This document shows, piece after piece, positions 35,734-45,923 of a DNA stretch of 64,000 nt. The notes under the pieces were generated by a model. It searched no databases. It worked only from the letters and a program-made list of their open reading frames with translations, and was not told the DNA's origin. Source of the DNA: Chalciporus piperatus (lineage: Eukaryota > Basidiomycota > Agaricomycetes > Boletales > Boletaceae). Location of the stretch: assembly GCA_038093975.1 (NCBI GenBank), contig JBBPTG010000021.1:182388-246387 (forward strand). The letters are read 5' to 3'. How positions within the stretch are numbered: position 1 is the stretch's first letter; each line of letters starts with the position of its first letter. A program made the translations under genes and the position numbers.

Positions 35734-36516
35734 TTATAAGTTTGGAAGGCCACCTGCGTGGCAAAGCCCGCTACGTTCACACATTCCGATTAGGGTATGG
35801 GACAGTAAGCCATCAGTTATAAGCACTTCCGCGGAGCCGGAGGCCTGATTACCTCCAAGATCGCGCAACCGTTGATGTAGCGATGCCAAATCATCCTCTG
35901 AATCGCAACGCACGAGACCCAAAGCACAACATATAGATTGCAACTGAGAACGTGATAGCTCCTTAAAACCTTGGCGACAAAGATAATCGATCACACCTCC
36001 ATCTCCGTACCGCAAAGAGTCCTGAAATCCTACAGCATCCCGAAATTGGGAACAAGCTGACCCAGTACCGAAAGACCAACAATCTCGTACGAGATGGCGA
36101 CATAGCTCTTGTCGGACCTCGTCGGCCCCCCCAACCATGGAATCTGATGTTGCTGTATAACATCAAACAACAAATAATCAGCCATCGTAAAGAGGGACTC
36201 GTGCGTATCACCCGAAAACAAAGAATACACATCACCACACATGTCCGAAGGTACATCCTCATCCTCGACCTGCATATCTTCAAAACCACAATTCACGCGT
36301 GAGGTTTGCAACACATTCAACGAACCATTGACGACAGCTCGATCGCTGCCGATCCAGTCGTTACCGACAATCAAGTCAACACCATCAATATGGTGATTCA
36401 AAAGAACAGGAGACACATCCGTCGTAAACGACACGCGCTCATAAAGCGCTGCAAGAACTCCAGTCCGACACATCGTAGCGTCGAACGTAAGAGTTCGCGG
36501 GAGCGAAGCATCAAAC
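35734..36516 (-). pseudogene. TE-associated gene fragment with retropepsin-like and SAP-like segments
   Basis: Two overlapping minus-strand frames carry protein-like sequence. The first has SPVLLNHHIDGVDLIVGNDW, like the late part of a retropepsin-type domain, then an acidic linker. The second has GGVIDYLCRQGFKELSRSQL and QSICCALGLVRC, a SAP-like helix pair. The frame changes near 36130, and the 5' part is cut by the gypsy LTR at 36517. The 3' end meets the inverted repeat. Similar proteins recur in mushroom repeats, but I cannot name the parent element. Confidence 0.45.
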
Positions 36517-36985
36517 TGTTACGATCACTCATTCTTTCTTTCTTTGTTACCTTGTACTAAGTCCTAGTCGCTGGTTCGAGTCCTGCCTAGGCCTCTCATT
36601 TCTTACTTTGCTTTAGTCAGCGAACATTCCTTAATGTTCTTTCACCTTCCACGCTTCGTCATCGCTGACTCGTATACTTACCAAGCATGACTCATTCATA
36701 TTCGTCATGACTTGTTCTTACGCATTCTGACTTGTTCTATGCCTGCCCTTAACTCGTTTCTTCACTTATATAAACCCTCGAGTTTCCTCCTGTAACCCTA
36801 ACTTAGACCTATGCAATCTAGCTTGGTCATTCCTCGCTTCCTTGAACCCTCTGAGAGTCACCGTCCCACTCTTGAACGGACGCTAGGCTTTAACGTGGAC
36901 ATCCCATTGTTAGGCTACTTTGAAACCCTTGTCTTTGACTAGGCTTTTGTGTCTACGCTTTGACCTACCCGGTACAAGCGTAACA
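36517..36985 (+). repeat. Gypsy 5' LTR
   Basis: 469 bp, TGTTACG...CGTAACA terminal inverted repeat. The promoter-like ACTTATATAAACC lies near 36764. Confidence 0.93.
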
Positions 36986-37033
36986 AAAGGTCTAAGTTAC
37001 CCCTGAAGGCTACCCTCGCTGTAGACCTCCACC

Positions 37034-38326
37034 ATTTCCCAACGACCTCGCCTCGACACCTCTCGCTGGGGCCCCCCACGAGAGACCGCTAATCCACAGA
37101 ACCCCGAATCTTCTGACTCGGGCTCACCTGAAGAGGAAGATCCCTCTAACCCCTACGACACCGCGGATCTTTACGACGAACCAATCACCACCCAAGAGGA
37201 ACAAGAAGAAACCCTTCACCTCTCCCACGAATTTTCCTCAGCTGTAACCATCCCAAGGTCACCAACACCACCGTCACCGACCCCAATATCCCGAAGAGCT
37301 CCACAGTTCCCTGTGTTGCCTGCTCCCCCACGAACCCCAGCTTTCCCCACTCCTTCCCTTCCCGCGCCCGCATTTGCACCAGGAGCGTATCAGATACCCC
37401 CTACCTTTGTAAAACCCATGTCGTCCTCCAAACCCACTGAACTCCGCATCGGAGCCCCAGACGCCTTTGATGGCTCCTTTGAAAAGAGCACTGCTTGGAT
37501 GAATTCCATCCAATTCTATCTCACTGTCAATGGTGACGTCTACAACACCGACCCCAAGAAGATCGCCTTTGCGCTATCTTATATGTCCAAAGGATCAGCG
37601 GCCACTTGGGCCGCCACCTTCCGCCGCAAGGCCATCACCGGCGCCACAGTCACAATGGGAACCTGGGCCCAATTTATCACTGATTTCGAAACCGCATTCA
37701 AACACCATGATACCGTAGGAAATGCCGTCGCCTGGCTTTCCACCAAACGAATGAAACCTCTTAAGAACGGAGAATACTCTCCCTCCCTCTCGGAATTCAT
37801 TTCGAGCTTCCAGAACCAAGTCGCCTTGTCTGGCATCACCGATAACAACGTCCTAATCGGATACTTCTCCGCGGGAATACCCATCTCCCTTATGAGATGA
37901 GTCAATAGCATGGATACCGTTCCCACCACGATTGAGGATTGGTACAAACGCACCACCCAGTTCCAGACTCAATGGGAACATGCCAATGAAATCGCGAATC
38001 GCAATCGCAACCCTGCCAAACCATTCCGTCCGTTCTCCTCCGCCAATCACTCTACCCCTGCCAGGGACCCCAATGCCATGGACGTCGACGTCATCCGTAT
38101 CTCCAAACTCACTCCAGAAGAGCGGAAACGCTGCCAGGAGAAAGGGCTCTGCTTCCGCTGCAGGAAAGCTGGACATCGGTCCAACGCCTGCCCAGAGTTC
38201 TCCTCGAACCAGAAAACCCCGAAGAAGGTTCAGAAGGTTGAGGAAGAAATTCCCTCGCTGATCGAGATAGATGATGAGGATGAAACCACCGTTCGTAAAG
38301 TAGCCTTTGTCACAAAGGGTTTTTAG
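37034..38326 (+). pseudogene. Gypsy gag with zinc knuckle, lost start and one stop
   Basis: Capsid-nucleocapsid polyprotein. The frame is open from 37034, where CCACCATTT stands at the expected ATG (ATT instead). It runs through an acidic/Pro-rich N-terminus, a capsid region (FDGSFEKSTAWMNSIQFYL, WAQFITDFETAFK, GYFSAGIP) and the knuckle CFRCRKAGHRSNAC (CX2CX4HX4C), ending VTKGF-TAG. TGA at 37898-37900 interrupts after SLMR; related gags usually have Arg or a similar residue there, suggesting CGA to TGA. So this copy cannot make full Gag. The in-frame ATG at about 37419 (MSSSKPTE) could start a shorter product. Confidence 0.8.
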
Positions 38327-38356
38327 ACCGGGAAGCTCTGCCGACGCAAGCTTCCC
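38317..38356 (+). promoter_or_regulatory. -1 ribosomal frameshift signal between gag and pol
   Basis: Slippery heptamer G-GGT-TTT at 38317-38323, in the gag frame just before the gag TAG (38324-38326). After a 6-nt spacer comes a perfect 8-bp hairpin: GGGAAGCT (38330-38337), 11-nt loop, AGCTTCCC (38349-38356). Slipping back one base leads straight into the pol frame, which is open upstream of its first ATG at 38401. All three parts of a classical -1 signal are present at the correct spacing. Confidence 0.78.
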
Positions 38357-41300
38357 CAATCACGTGTGCACCTGTACTTGTAAAGTCGCGAAAGCGCTCT
38401 ATGCAAATTCCCATACAGATTATCGTTCCCTCGCACACGATGAAAGCCGTCGAAACCCACGCCCTCATTGATAGTGGCGCAGACATCTCCTGTATCGACT
38501 GGGGCTTTATACGAAGAAATCGAATCCCCACTACTCGACTTGAAACCCCTATTCGAGTCCGAAACGTCGACCAGACCGCAAACAAAGGCGGGATGATACT
38601 CTTCACCACCACCCTCTTCCTTGACATCGAAGGAATCGCACAAGAAGTAATCTTCCACGTCATGAACTGCGGAAACGAGAACGTCATCCTAGGACTCCCA
38701 TGGCTTGAAAAAGCTAATCCAACCATCGATTGGCGCCGACGTACCCTCTCGCTGTCAGAGTCCATCGACGAGTCAAAGAAGTTGTATACCATACATGCTG
38801 CAGCCTGCAAAGCCAACAACCAACTCTTCACTCGACCTACCCCTCCTCCTCGACACTCTTACGTAACCCCGGAAGTCGATAAACAACTCTATGACTACCT
38901 GGACTCTGAAACCGAATCCACCTTCCTTAACCGCGTTTACGAAAACCATACTCTAAACCGCATTATTCGTTGCGGTTCACGCTTTGTCCCCAATCATGTT
39001 GTAGCTCGCCTTACCCGAGCCACAGAACTCGCAATCGCGGCCGAACTGGCCAAACCCAAAACGATCCTCCCAAAAGAATATGTCAAATATGCCTCGGTTT
39101 TCGATGAACCCTCGGCTGGTCACCTTCCTCCATCTCGGGTTTATGATCACGAGATCAACCTGAAGGAATCCTTCGTCCCTAAAATTGGAAAACTTTATCC
39201 GTTATCCCCGGATGAAAAGAAAGCCACAGAAGACTTCCTCGAAGAGAACCTGCGAACGGGAAAGATACATCCTTCCAATTCCCCCCAAGCATCCCCCTTC
39301 TTCTTCGTCAAAAAGAAAGATGGAAAACTCCGCCCCTGCCAAGACTATCGGTATCTCAACGAACATACTACCCGAGATGCATACCCACTTCCCCTCATTG
39401 GAGATCTCGTCGACAAACTGAAAGACGCTAAAGTCTTTACCAAGTTTGATGTGCGATGGGGTTACAACAATGTCCGCATCAAAGACGGACACCAGTGGAA
39501 AGCCGCTTTCCTCACCCACAAAGGCCTCTTTGAACCGACCGTGATGTTCTTCGGACTGAACAACTCCCCAGCCACCTTCCAACGCTTCATGAACGACTCT
39601 TTTAGAGACATGATAGCTGAAGGGTGGCTCGTCATCTATATGGACGACCTTCTCATCTTTTCTCCCGACGATGCTACTCACACCGCTCGCACACAACGAG
39701 TCCTTGAACGGATGCAAGAGCTAGATCTCCATCTTCGTTTAGAGAAATGCAACTTCGCCGTAAACGAAGTAGAATATCTTGGCATGATCGTCCGCCCCGG
39801 AGAGCTTGCCATGGATCCCGTCAAACTCGACGGCATCTCTCAATGGCCCATTCCCACTACCGTCAAAGAAGTTCGCTCATTCCTCGGTTTTGCCAACTTC
39901 TATCGACGCTTTATCCCAAATTACTCCTTAGTCGCCCGCCCTTTGATCGATCTGACCAAAAAGGATCATCGATGGGACTGGAACAATGCCTGCCAAGATG
40001 CCTTCGCCCGTCTAAAACAGATGTTCTTGGCGAAACCCGTCTTACGCTTCCCAGACCTTTCCAAACCCTTCGCCATCGCAACCGACGCCTCTAAATTTGC
40101 CTCTGGAGGTATACTCCTCCAAACTGACGCCAACGGCGATTGGCACCCCTGTTCCTACCTCTCCCAATCCTTTGGTGATGCTGAACGGAACTACGATATC
40201 TATGATCGTGAACTCCTCGCCGTGATCCGTGCACTCAAAACCTGGCGACATTATCTCCACGGCTCTCCCTTCCCTGTCCAAGTCTTCACTGATCACAAAA
40301 ACCTGACCTACTTCCGCCAACCCCAGAATCTAAACCGTCGACAAGCCCGCTGGCTCCTCGATCTTGCTGACTTTGACCTGAAAATGATTCATGTTCCTGG
40401 CTCATCCCTCGCTGGTCCCGATGCCTTATCTAGGCGTGCTGATCACTTTCCCATCAACGCCGATGACAATGCGGGTACCACTCTACTACCACCCTCCCTA
40501 TTTGTCCGTGTCATCGACGCCGCCATGAACAACCACATTTCCAGTCTTTCCAAAGATGACCCGTTTCTCCTCACCGCATTACAAGCCATTGACGGCGATA
40601 TCCCAGCGCCATTCCGATCCCGGCTGGCTGACTGGCAGATGAATAACGGTGTCCTGACCTACCAAGGTCGCGTTTACATTCCACCGGACGAAAACTTACG
40701 TCGCACTGTCGTCCAACGCTGCCATGATCACCCCACCGCCGGCCACCCGGGTTATCTCAAAACTAGACAGCTGGTTGCTGCTGAATTCTGGTGGCCTGGT
40801 CTTGCACAGTTTGTGCGCAAATATGTCGAAGGATGCGCAACCTGCCAGCAGAACAAAGCGAACACGCATCCAACTACTCCACCCTTGATGCCCATACCGT
40901 CAAAGAGCTCCAAACCATTCCAGCAAGTGTCCTGTGACCTAATCACCGACCTGCCCATTTCCAATGGCTTCGATTCTCTATTGGTCGTGGTCGACCACGG
41001 GCTTACAAAGGGGGTAATTCTCTGCCCTACTAAGAAAACTGTCACCGCCGAAGGGATTGCCTCCCTCTTTTTCCACAAAGTCTACCTGAGATTCGGTCTT
41101 TACGACAAAATCATCAGCGACCGAGGACCACAATTCGCATCCGAGTTCGCTCGTGAACTAGGACGAATCCTTGGATACGACCTTTCCCTCTCCACTGCCT
41201 ACCATCCCCAAACCGATGGGGAAACTGAACGTGTCAACCAGGAAGTAGAAACCTATCTCCGAATCTACTGTGGAGATAACCCCATATCCTGGGCTGATTC

Positions 41301-42018
41301 TATCTCCCACGCCGAATTTGCACACAATCATCGACCCCACTCTGTCACCGGCAAATCCCCGTTCTATCTCATGATGGGATATGAACCCCGTCCTCTTCCT
41401 TCGGTGATTGCCGACTCCGCTTTACCCGCTGTCGAACTCCGCCTTCACTCCCTCACTGCTGCCAGAGACGAAGCACTCGCCTCACACGAGCTTGCTAGAC
41501 AAGTGATGTCCGCACGAACTCGACAGAAGTTCAAACCATTTGCCAAAGGAGACAAAGTCTGGCTAGAAGCAAGAAACCTCAAACGGTCCCTTACTTCCTC
41601 AAAATTCGCCCCGAAACGAGAAGGACCCTTTACCATCACGCAGGTCTTATCCCCACTATCTTATAAACTCCGCCTCCCACAAACGTGGAAGATCCACCCC
41701 GTGTTTCATGCTTCTTTGTTATCGCCCTATCGCGAAAACCCCGTACACGGACCGAACTTCCCGGCTCCACCACCTGACTTGATAGAAGGCGAAGAAGAGT
41801 ATGAGATCGAAAAGATTCTCCGACACCGAAGTTTCTCCGGACGCCACTCGTACCTGGTTCGCTGGAAAGGATATACTGCTGACGAAGATCGCTGGCTCAA
41901 AGAGACAGACCTTACCCACGCCAAGGATGTTCTTGAAAACTATAAGAAAGCTCATCCATCCGCCTTCCCTTCTTCCTCAAGATCCCCATCTTCTGTCAGA
42001 CGCAAAACTCGCCGCTGA
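38320..42018 (+). CDS. Gypsy pol: protease, RT, RNase H, integrase, chromodomain
   Basis: Uninterrupted frame of more than 1,200 codons, read by -1 frameshift from gag; the first internal ATG is 38401. Protease ALIDSGADISCID. Reverse transcriptase with FFVKKKDGKLRPCQDYR and catalytic YMDDLLIF. RNase H with AIATDASKFASGG, YDIYDREL and FTDHKNL. Integrase zinc finger H-H-C-C (HPTAGHPG... CATCQQNK), DD35E core with CDLITDLP, SDRGPQF and the Glu in DGETERVNQE. Then the GPFxI-type module and a C-terminal chromodomain (IEKILRHRSFSGRHSYLVRW, KGYTADEDRWL). The chromodomain places it in the chromoviruses, which target heterochromatin. Confidence 0.95.
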   Translation, partial: FLDREALPTQASPITCAPVLVKSRKRSMQIPIQIIVPSHTMKAVETHALIDSGADISCIDWGFIRRNRIPTTRLETPIRVRNVDQTANKGGMILFTTTLFLDIEGIAQEVIFHVMNCGNENVILGLPWLEKANPTIDWRRRTLSLSESIDESKKLYTIHAAACKANNQLFTRPTPPPRHSYVTPEVDKQLYDYLDSETESTFLNRVYENHTLNRIIRCGSRFVPNHVVARLTRATELAIAAELAKPKTILPKEYVKYASVFDEPSAGHLPPSRVYDHEINLKESFVPKIGKLYPLSPDEKKATEDFLEENLRTGKIHPSNSPQASPFFFVKKKDGKLRPCQDYRYLNEHTTRDAYPLPLIGDLVDKLKDAKVFTKFDVRWGYNNVRIKDGHQWKAAFLTHKGLFEPTVMFFGLNNSPATFQRFMNDSFRDMIAEGWLVIYMDDLLIFSPDDATHTARTQRVLERMQELDLHLRLEKCNFAVNEVEYLGMIVRPGELAMDPVKLDGISQWPIPTTVKEVRSFLGFANFYRRFIPNYSLVARPLIDLTKKDHRWDWNNACQDAFARLKQMFLAKPVLRFPDLSKPFAIATDASKFASGGILLQTDANGDWHPCSYLSQSFGDAERNYDIYDRELLAVIRALKTWRHYLHGSPFPVQVFTDHKNLTYFRQPQNLNRRQARWLLDLADFDLKMIHVPGSSLAGPDALSRRADHFPINADDNAGTTLLPPSLFVRVIDAAMNNHISSLSKDDPFLLTALQAIDGDIPAPFRSRLADWQMNNGVLTYQGRVYIPPDENLRRTVVQRCHDHPTAGHPGYLKTRQLVAAEFWWPGLAQFVRKYVEGCATCQQNKANTHPTTPPLMPIPSKSSKPFQQVSCDLITDLPISNGFDSLLVVVDHGLTKGVILCPTKKTVTAEGIASLFFHKVYLRFGLYDKIISDRGPQFASEFARELGRILGYDLSLSTAYHPQTDGETERVNQEVETYLRIYCGDNPISWADSISHAEFAHNHRPHSVTGKSPFYLMMGYEPRPLPSVIADSALPAVELRLHSLTAARDEALASHELARQVMSARTRQKFKPFAKGDKVWLEARNLKRSLTSSKFAPKREGPFTITQVLSPLSYKLRLPQTWKIHPVFHASLLSPYRENPVHGPNFPAPPPDLIEGEEEYEIEKILRHRSFSGRHSYLVRWKGYTADEDRWLKETDLTHAKDVLENYKKAHPSAFPSSSRSPSSVRRKTRR

Positions 42019-42023
42019 AACTA

Positions 42024-43953
42024 TGTCCGCTCCTACTACCCCTTCGTCGACCACTATGTCTTCCATTTCTTCTCTTTCTCGTTCTTCTTCTTCTCCTACT
42101 TACCCCCCTGGTTTACCTATTCGTTCTCTACCTATTCAACCCACTCGTCCCTCTTCCCCCGAACCCGCTAGCCCAACCGTCGCTGAGGCTGGATGGAATA
42201 CCACTGGTCTTCCACTAAACTCCGCTGGATGGCCAGTCTTGCAGGAAGACCTAGATGCCCCCACTCATATTGCCGCTATTCCCACCGTCAGAGTCTTACC
42301 CATCGAGTTACCACTCACCGCTCATCGTCTTCGTGACGAGTTGATGGACAATGCCGTCATGGACCGTATGTCCCAATTCTTACTTGACTCACGTCTCTCT
42401 GTACCCATCGGCGCCCACCATGATCTGGGGTCACCCCTCTTTGCCCTCTACCGTGCCTACCTGCAAGCATCCCGTCTTGCCAATCTTCCTCCTTCCCTGA
42501 CGACGGTGTAAGAAAGCTAAACCCTCTGTAGGAATAGAAATCCCGAGAAGGTTAGTAGCAAAAGATAAAGAAGGGTACGATAAGTTCGACCCAAAAGGGA
42601 TTCCAGGGAATGAAGACAAGCAAAAGGACTCGTTTCCGGCGTACCAAACCGTTGAAGAACCGGAAAATGATGTTCCGTACGAACAAACAGTTGTTCCGGA
42701 CCACTTCCTTGCGGTTAGGACTAGTGGAACGAAGGTAAGAACGGACGGAAAGTGTGGACGAAGGTTCCGGAGTTTTAGAGGGAGAGGTTGTTGCGTGCAG
42801 AAAAGAAAGGTCGATTCAAAATAAGCAAAGTACAGTCTTTTATAGTCCGGGCATACCCGAGACTCTGATAGCGACAGAACGCTAAGTGACAGTACTGGAC
42901 TAAGTATAGACAGGATAGATGACAAGGCGAAAAGGATGAGTAAAAGTAAGGAAAGTGCGACAGTAAGGACGCATAGCAAGTTTAGGGAACATGGAATGGA
43001 ATGGAAGCTTACCAGCGAATCATATCATACCTGGACAACGGTTTCCGGGGACACGGAGGACGATACCTGTGAACAAAACAAACTATCCGTGGTTTCTGTA
43101 TACCACGGAACGACGGGAACGGGAAGTGATGGGGACGGAAAGCCGTATGTGCGGCGGAAGAGGTTGGAACATATATGGAAAGGAAGGAAAGACGTCGAGG
43201 AATGTTGAGAATGGGAAATGGGGGTAGAACGCCGGCTGCAAGCGTAGGGAATATGCGTTCCCTACAACGGTTCACCAAGCTCATTCAGAAGCTGCCTCCC
43301 TCCGCAACATCCACGGTGATCTAATTACCAACCTCAGCATTGCTCTCTATGAGCTACGGATGCCGGAGTTTCTGAATGACCTAGACCGCTACCTCAGAGA
43401 ATCCGCCTCTGCGGCTCAATCTCCAACCCCTGTCATCGGAGTTTCTACCTCATCTCTCCCCTCGTCGACTCCTTCCGCGTCTAGCTCCCCTTTGAACGAT
43501 GAAGAGGAAGCAGTGTTCTTTCGTGCAGAACGTAACCACATTACCTCGCAACGACAACAGACTGGCACCATACCTCTATCCACCTCACATCCCCAGTACC
43601 ACGATGCCTGCTTCGTATGTCACCGACTGGGCCATATACGTGTCCACTGTCCCGTATACCAGTGTCCCACGTGCTTCCGCTGGGCACCCGGTCACATTCA
43701 AGGTCGTTGCCCACTTAGGCGTGGACAGAGACATACAACCACGCCACCTGTTGCACCCTCTTCCCGTTCCCGCCGATCAACCAATACCAATCGAGCTGCT
43801 CGACGCCCCCCTCCACTCTATACCCGTATCTCGGGTGAGACTTATTCACGCGACGACGACGACGCCACTCTCTATGACGGAGATGATCCAACCGACGATG
43901 TCGGATATGCAAACATGACCGGTTCTCCAGGTCACTATGGGTTAAGCATTTGA
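42024..43953 (+). CDS. Extra gypsy ORF downstream of pol, zinc-knuckle protein, interrupted
   Basis: After the pol stop, ATG 42024 opens a Ser/Pro-rich frame to 42511 (ending PPSLTTV). A second open block ends at 43953 (SEAASLRNIHGD... ESASAAQ... CFVCHRLGHIRVHC, CPTCFRWAPGHIQGRC... acidic tail), with ATG at about 43360. The two knuckles (CX2CX4HX4C and CX2C...HX4C) suggest nucleic-acid binding. About 750 bp between the blocks breaks the frame; it could be an intron (GTGTAAG donor after ACG), an insertion, or decay. Not an envelope gene: no signal peptide or transmembrane segment. Joining of the two blocks is my inference. Confidence 0.5.
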
Positions 43954-43998
43954 CTAGCTTTTATCTTCGTCGATGACTTGATTCTACTACGGGGGTAA

Positions 43999-44467
43999 TG
44001 TTACGATCACTCATTCTTTTCTTCCCTATTACCTTGTACTAAGTCCTAGTCGCTGGTTCGAGTCCTGCCTAGGCCTCCCATTTCTTACCTTACTTTAGTC
44101 AGCGAACATTCTTTAATGTTCTTTCACCTTCCACGCTTCGTCATCGCTGACTCGTATGCTTACCGAGCATGACTCATTCTTATTCGTCATGACTCGTTCT
44201 TACATATTCTGACTTGTTCTATGCCTGCCCTTAACTCATTTCTTCACTTATATAAACCCTCGAGTTTCCTCCTGTAACCCTAACTTAGACCTACGCAATC
44301 TAGCTTGGTCATTCCTCGCTTCCTTGAACCCTCTGAGAGTCACCGTCCCACTCTTGAACGGACGCTAGGCCTTAACGTGGACATCCCATCGTTAGGCTAC
44401 CTTGAAACCTTTGTCTTTGACTAGGCTTTTGTGTCTACGCTTTGACCTACCCGGTACAAACGTAACA
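43999..44467 (+). repeat. Gypsy 3' LTR
   Basis: 469 bp, same ends as the 5' LTR, preceded by CGGGGGTAA. Differs from the 5' copy mostly by C/T and G/A changes. Confidence 0.93.
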
Positions 44468-44690
44468 GCTACTAGGCTGCTGAGATGACTACATGACTGG
44501 GACACTGGGCTACTACTAGGCTACTGAGATAACTGGATGACTGGAACACTGGGCTACTGAGCTACTGAGACTACTGAAGTGACTGGGCTAATGAACCAAT
44601 GAGATTACTGAAATGACTGGCTGACTGGATGACTGGGCAACTGAGCAACTGGCGTACTGGTTTAACTGATCCAGTCATTCCAGTAACTTC
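44468..44690. repeat. Degenerate ACTGG/CTACTGAG short tandem repeat
   Basis: About 220 bp of loosely repeated 9-12 bp phrases (CTACTGAGA, TGACTGG, ACTGGGCTACT) directly abutting the 3' LTR. No ORF. Possibly the remnant of the sequence in which the gypsy integrated or recombined. Confidence 0.7.
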
Positions 44691-45183
44691 AGACTTTTTG
44701 CAGTGTTGCTGATGTGGGAAGCCTGCAGAAAAAGAGATGTACTTACTTGTTGGGAGCCTCACACAAAACGAGCAGAGTCCATGGGGTTTGCGTGAGGCTC
44801 TGCTGCTGCTGCACGGAAGCTTGACGCGCGAAGACCCTTACCCAATCACCATCCAAATAATGGTCCCGCTGACGATAAGCACACCGGTAGAGATTACCGA
44901 TAGCCGTAGCCAATCACAATCTGAATAATGGACCTGCTGGAAATCAGAACGACATAGATTTAGCTTGTTGCTCAACGAATAAGGAATTCTTGGACCCGGA
45001 ATGTAATGAATTTCAGTCCTTTAACCACCTCATGAAGAATGTATGCATGAACACTTAGTGCGACAACCGGACTTAACCATTGAAACCCACACGAAGCCAT
45101 ACGAAGCCATAGTGTTACATACTGATATACTCCTTAGATTCGGACTTTACAGTTGGGTCTGCCTACAGGAGAATAGACTCTGC
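44691..45183. other. Region without recognised gene
   Basis: About 490 bp upstream of the next + gene. Contains two related segments, CAATCACCATCCAAATAATGG and CAATCACAATCTGAATAATGG, 65 bp apart. No gene seen. Confidence 0.35.
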
Positions 45184-45923
45184 ATGGGACGACAAGCAAA
45201 ATATCAAACTCTCGCCGAGAAAAACGCTGCTCGTCGACAACAAAAATGTGCATACAATGTCACATTACGGTATGTATTTCCTGCATAATGAGTCTGGATT
45301 GTTTTCATAGATTTGATAGCGGAAGCGCCATACGATCTAATCAAAATCGGCGTGCCTACATGAAGCGCAACCAACGCCCGCCGTCTCCTCCTTGTCTTCC
45401 CTCTCGTCCTTGCTCGCGCTCACCATCTCTTCCTCCCATCTACCTTCCCAACGATCTCTTGGAGCTAGCGGACACCCCACTACCGCGCTCTTTCTTGTTC
45501 AAAGAAGCGCTCAAAAGCGTTGACAACTCGGAAGAATTACTTCTCGCTGCATGGGATCACGAACCCCCTTACGAAGAACCCGAACCAGAAGATACTCTCA
45601 TGGAGGCTCGGTTCACAGCAGACCTGGTAGATGTTCTCCTCGGCCGTAATCTGCGGGTCGAACATGAGAGAAGGCGAGTTCGGGCAGCAAGATGCAAAGC
45701 CGGTGAGACAGATGCAATATTGAAGGAGTCGGACGAGTTTATTATTGCAGAGCTGGAACGATGGCCTTATCGTAAGGCACAGGCTTTGGGCTGTCACACC
45801 AGGCGACACGATGAGGTAGCAAAAGCGTTGTTGTATTGGCATGCATACGTGGTACGTTTACGATACTTGGAAGGTCAGGCATTGGAAAACGGAAACCTAT
45901 CATACTTGGACAGAGGGTATTGA
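45184..45923 (+). CDS. Uncharacterised basic/acidic mushroom protein (MGRxAKYQT type)
   Basis: 232-aa protein. Exons 45184-45269 and 45311-45923, intron 41 nt. Starts MGRQAKYQTLAEKNAARRQQ and continues SAIRSNQNRRAYMKRNQRPP; this basic AKYxT...NRRAYMKR pattern is common in repeat-rich regions of mushroom genomes. It is followed by a Pro-rich stretch, an acidic segment (EEPEPEDTLMEARF) and a helical C-terminus. No catalytic motif found. It converges on, and slightly overlaps, the Ulp1 gene on the other strand, as if both belonged to one mobile element. Function unknown. Confidence 0.5.

Larger units (their letters stand above)
36517..44467 (+). mobile_element. Ty3/gypsy chromovirus, nearly complete
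   Basis: 7,951-bp LTR retrotransposon: 5' LTR 36517-36985, gag, pol in the -1 frame with chromodomain, an extra ORF, a purine-rich tract (CTACTACGGGGGTAA) and 3' LTR 43999-44467. The LTRs are 469 bp, start TGTTACG and end CGTAACA, and differ by about twenty substitutions by eye, nearly all transitions, so the insertion is not recent. The flanks CAAAC (left) and GCTAC (right) do not match, so no target duplication. A tRNA-type primer site after the 5' LTR is not evident. Confidence 0.93.

Noticed and set aside
42431..42979. 182-codon minus-strand frame with hydrophobic start
   Set aside because: Lies antisense in the gypsy element, no family signal; composition reflects the purine-rich block on the other strand.
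42024..43953. Envelope-like gene making the gypsy element an errantivirus
   Set aside because: No signal peptide, transmembrane segment or cleavage site; Ser/Pro-rich and zinc-knuckle content instead.
44571..44928. Short ORFs of about 63 codons on either strand
   Set aside because: Overlap a degenerate tandem repeat; no protein-like composition.
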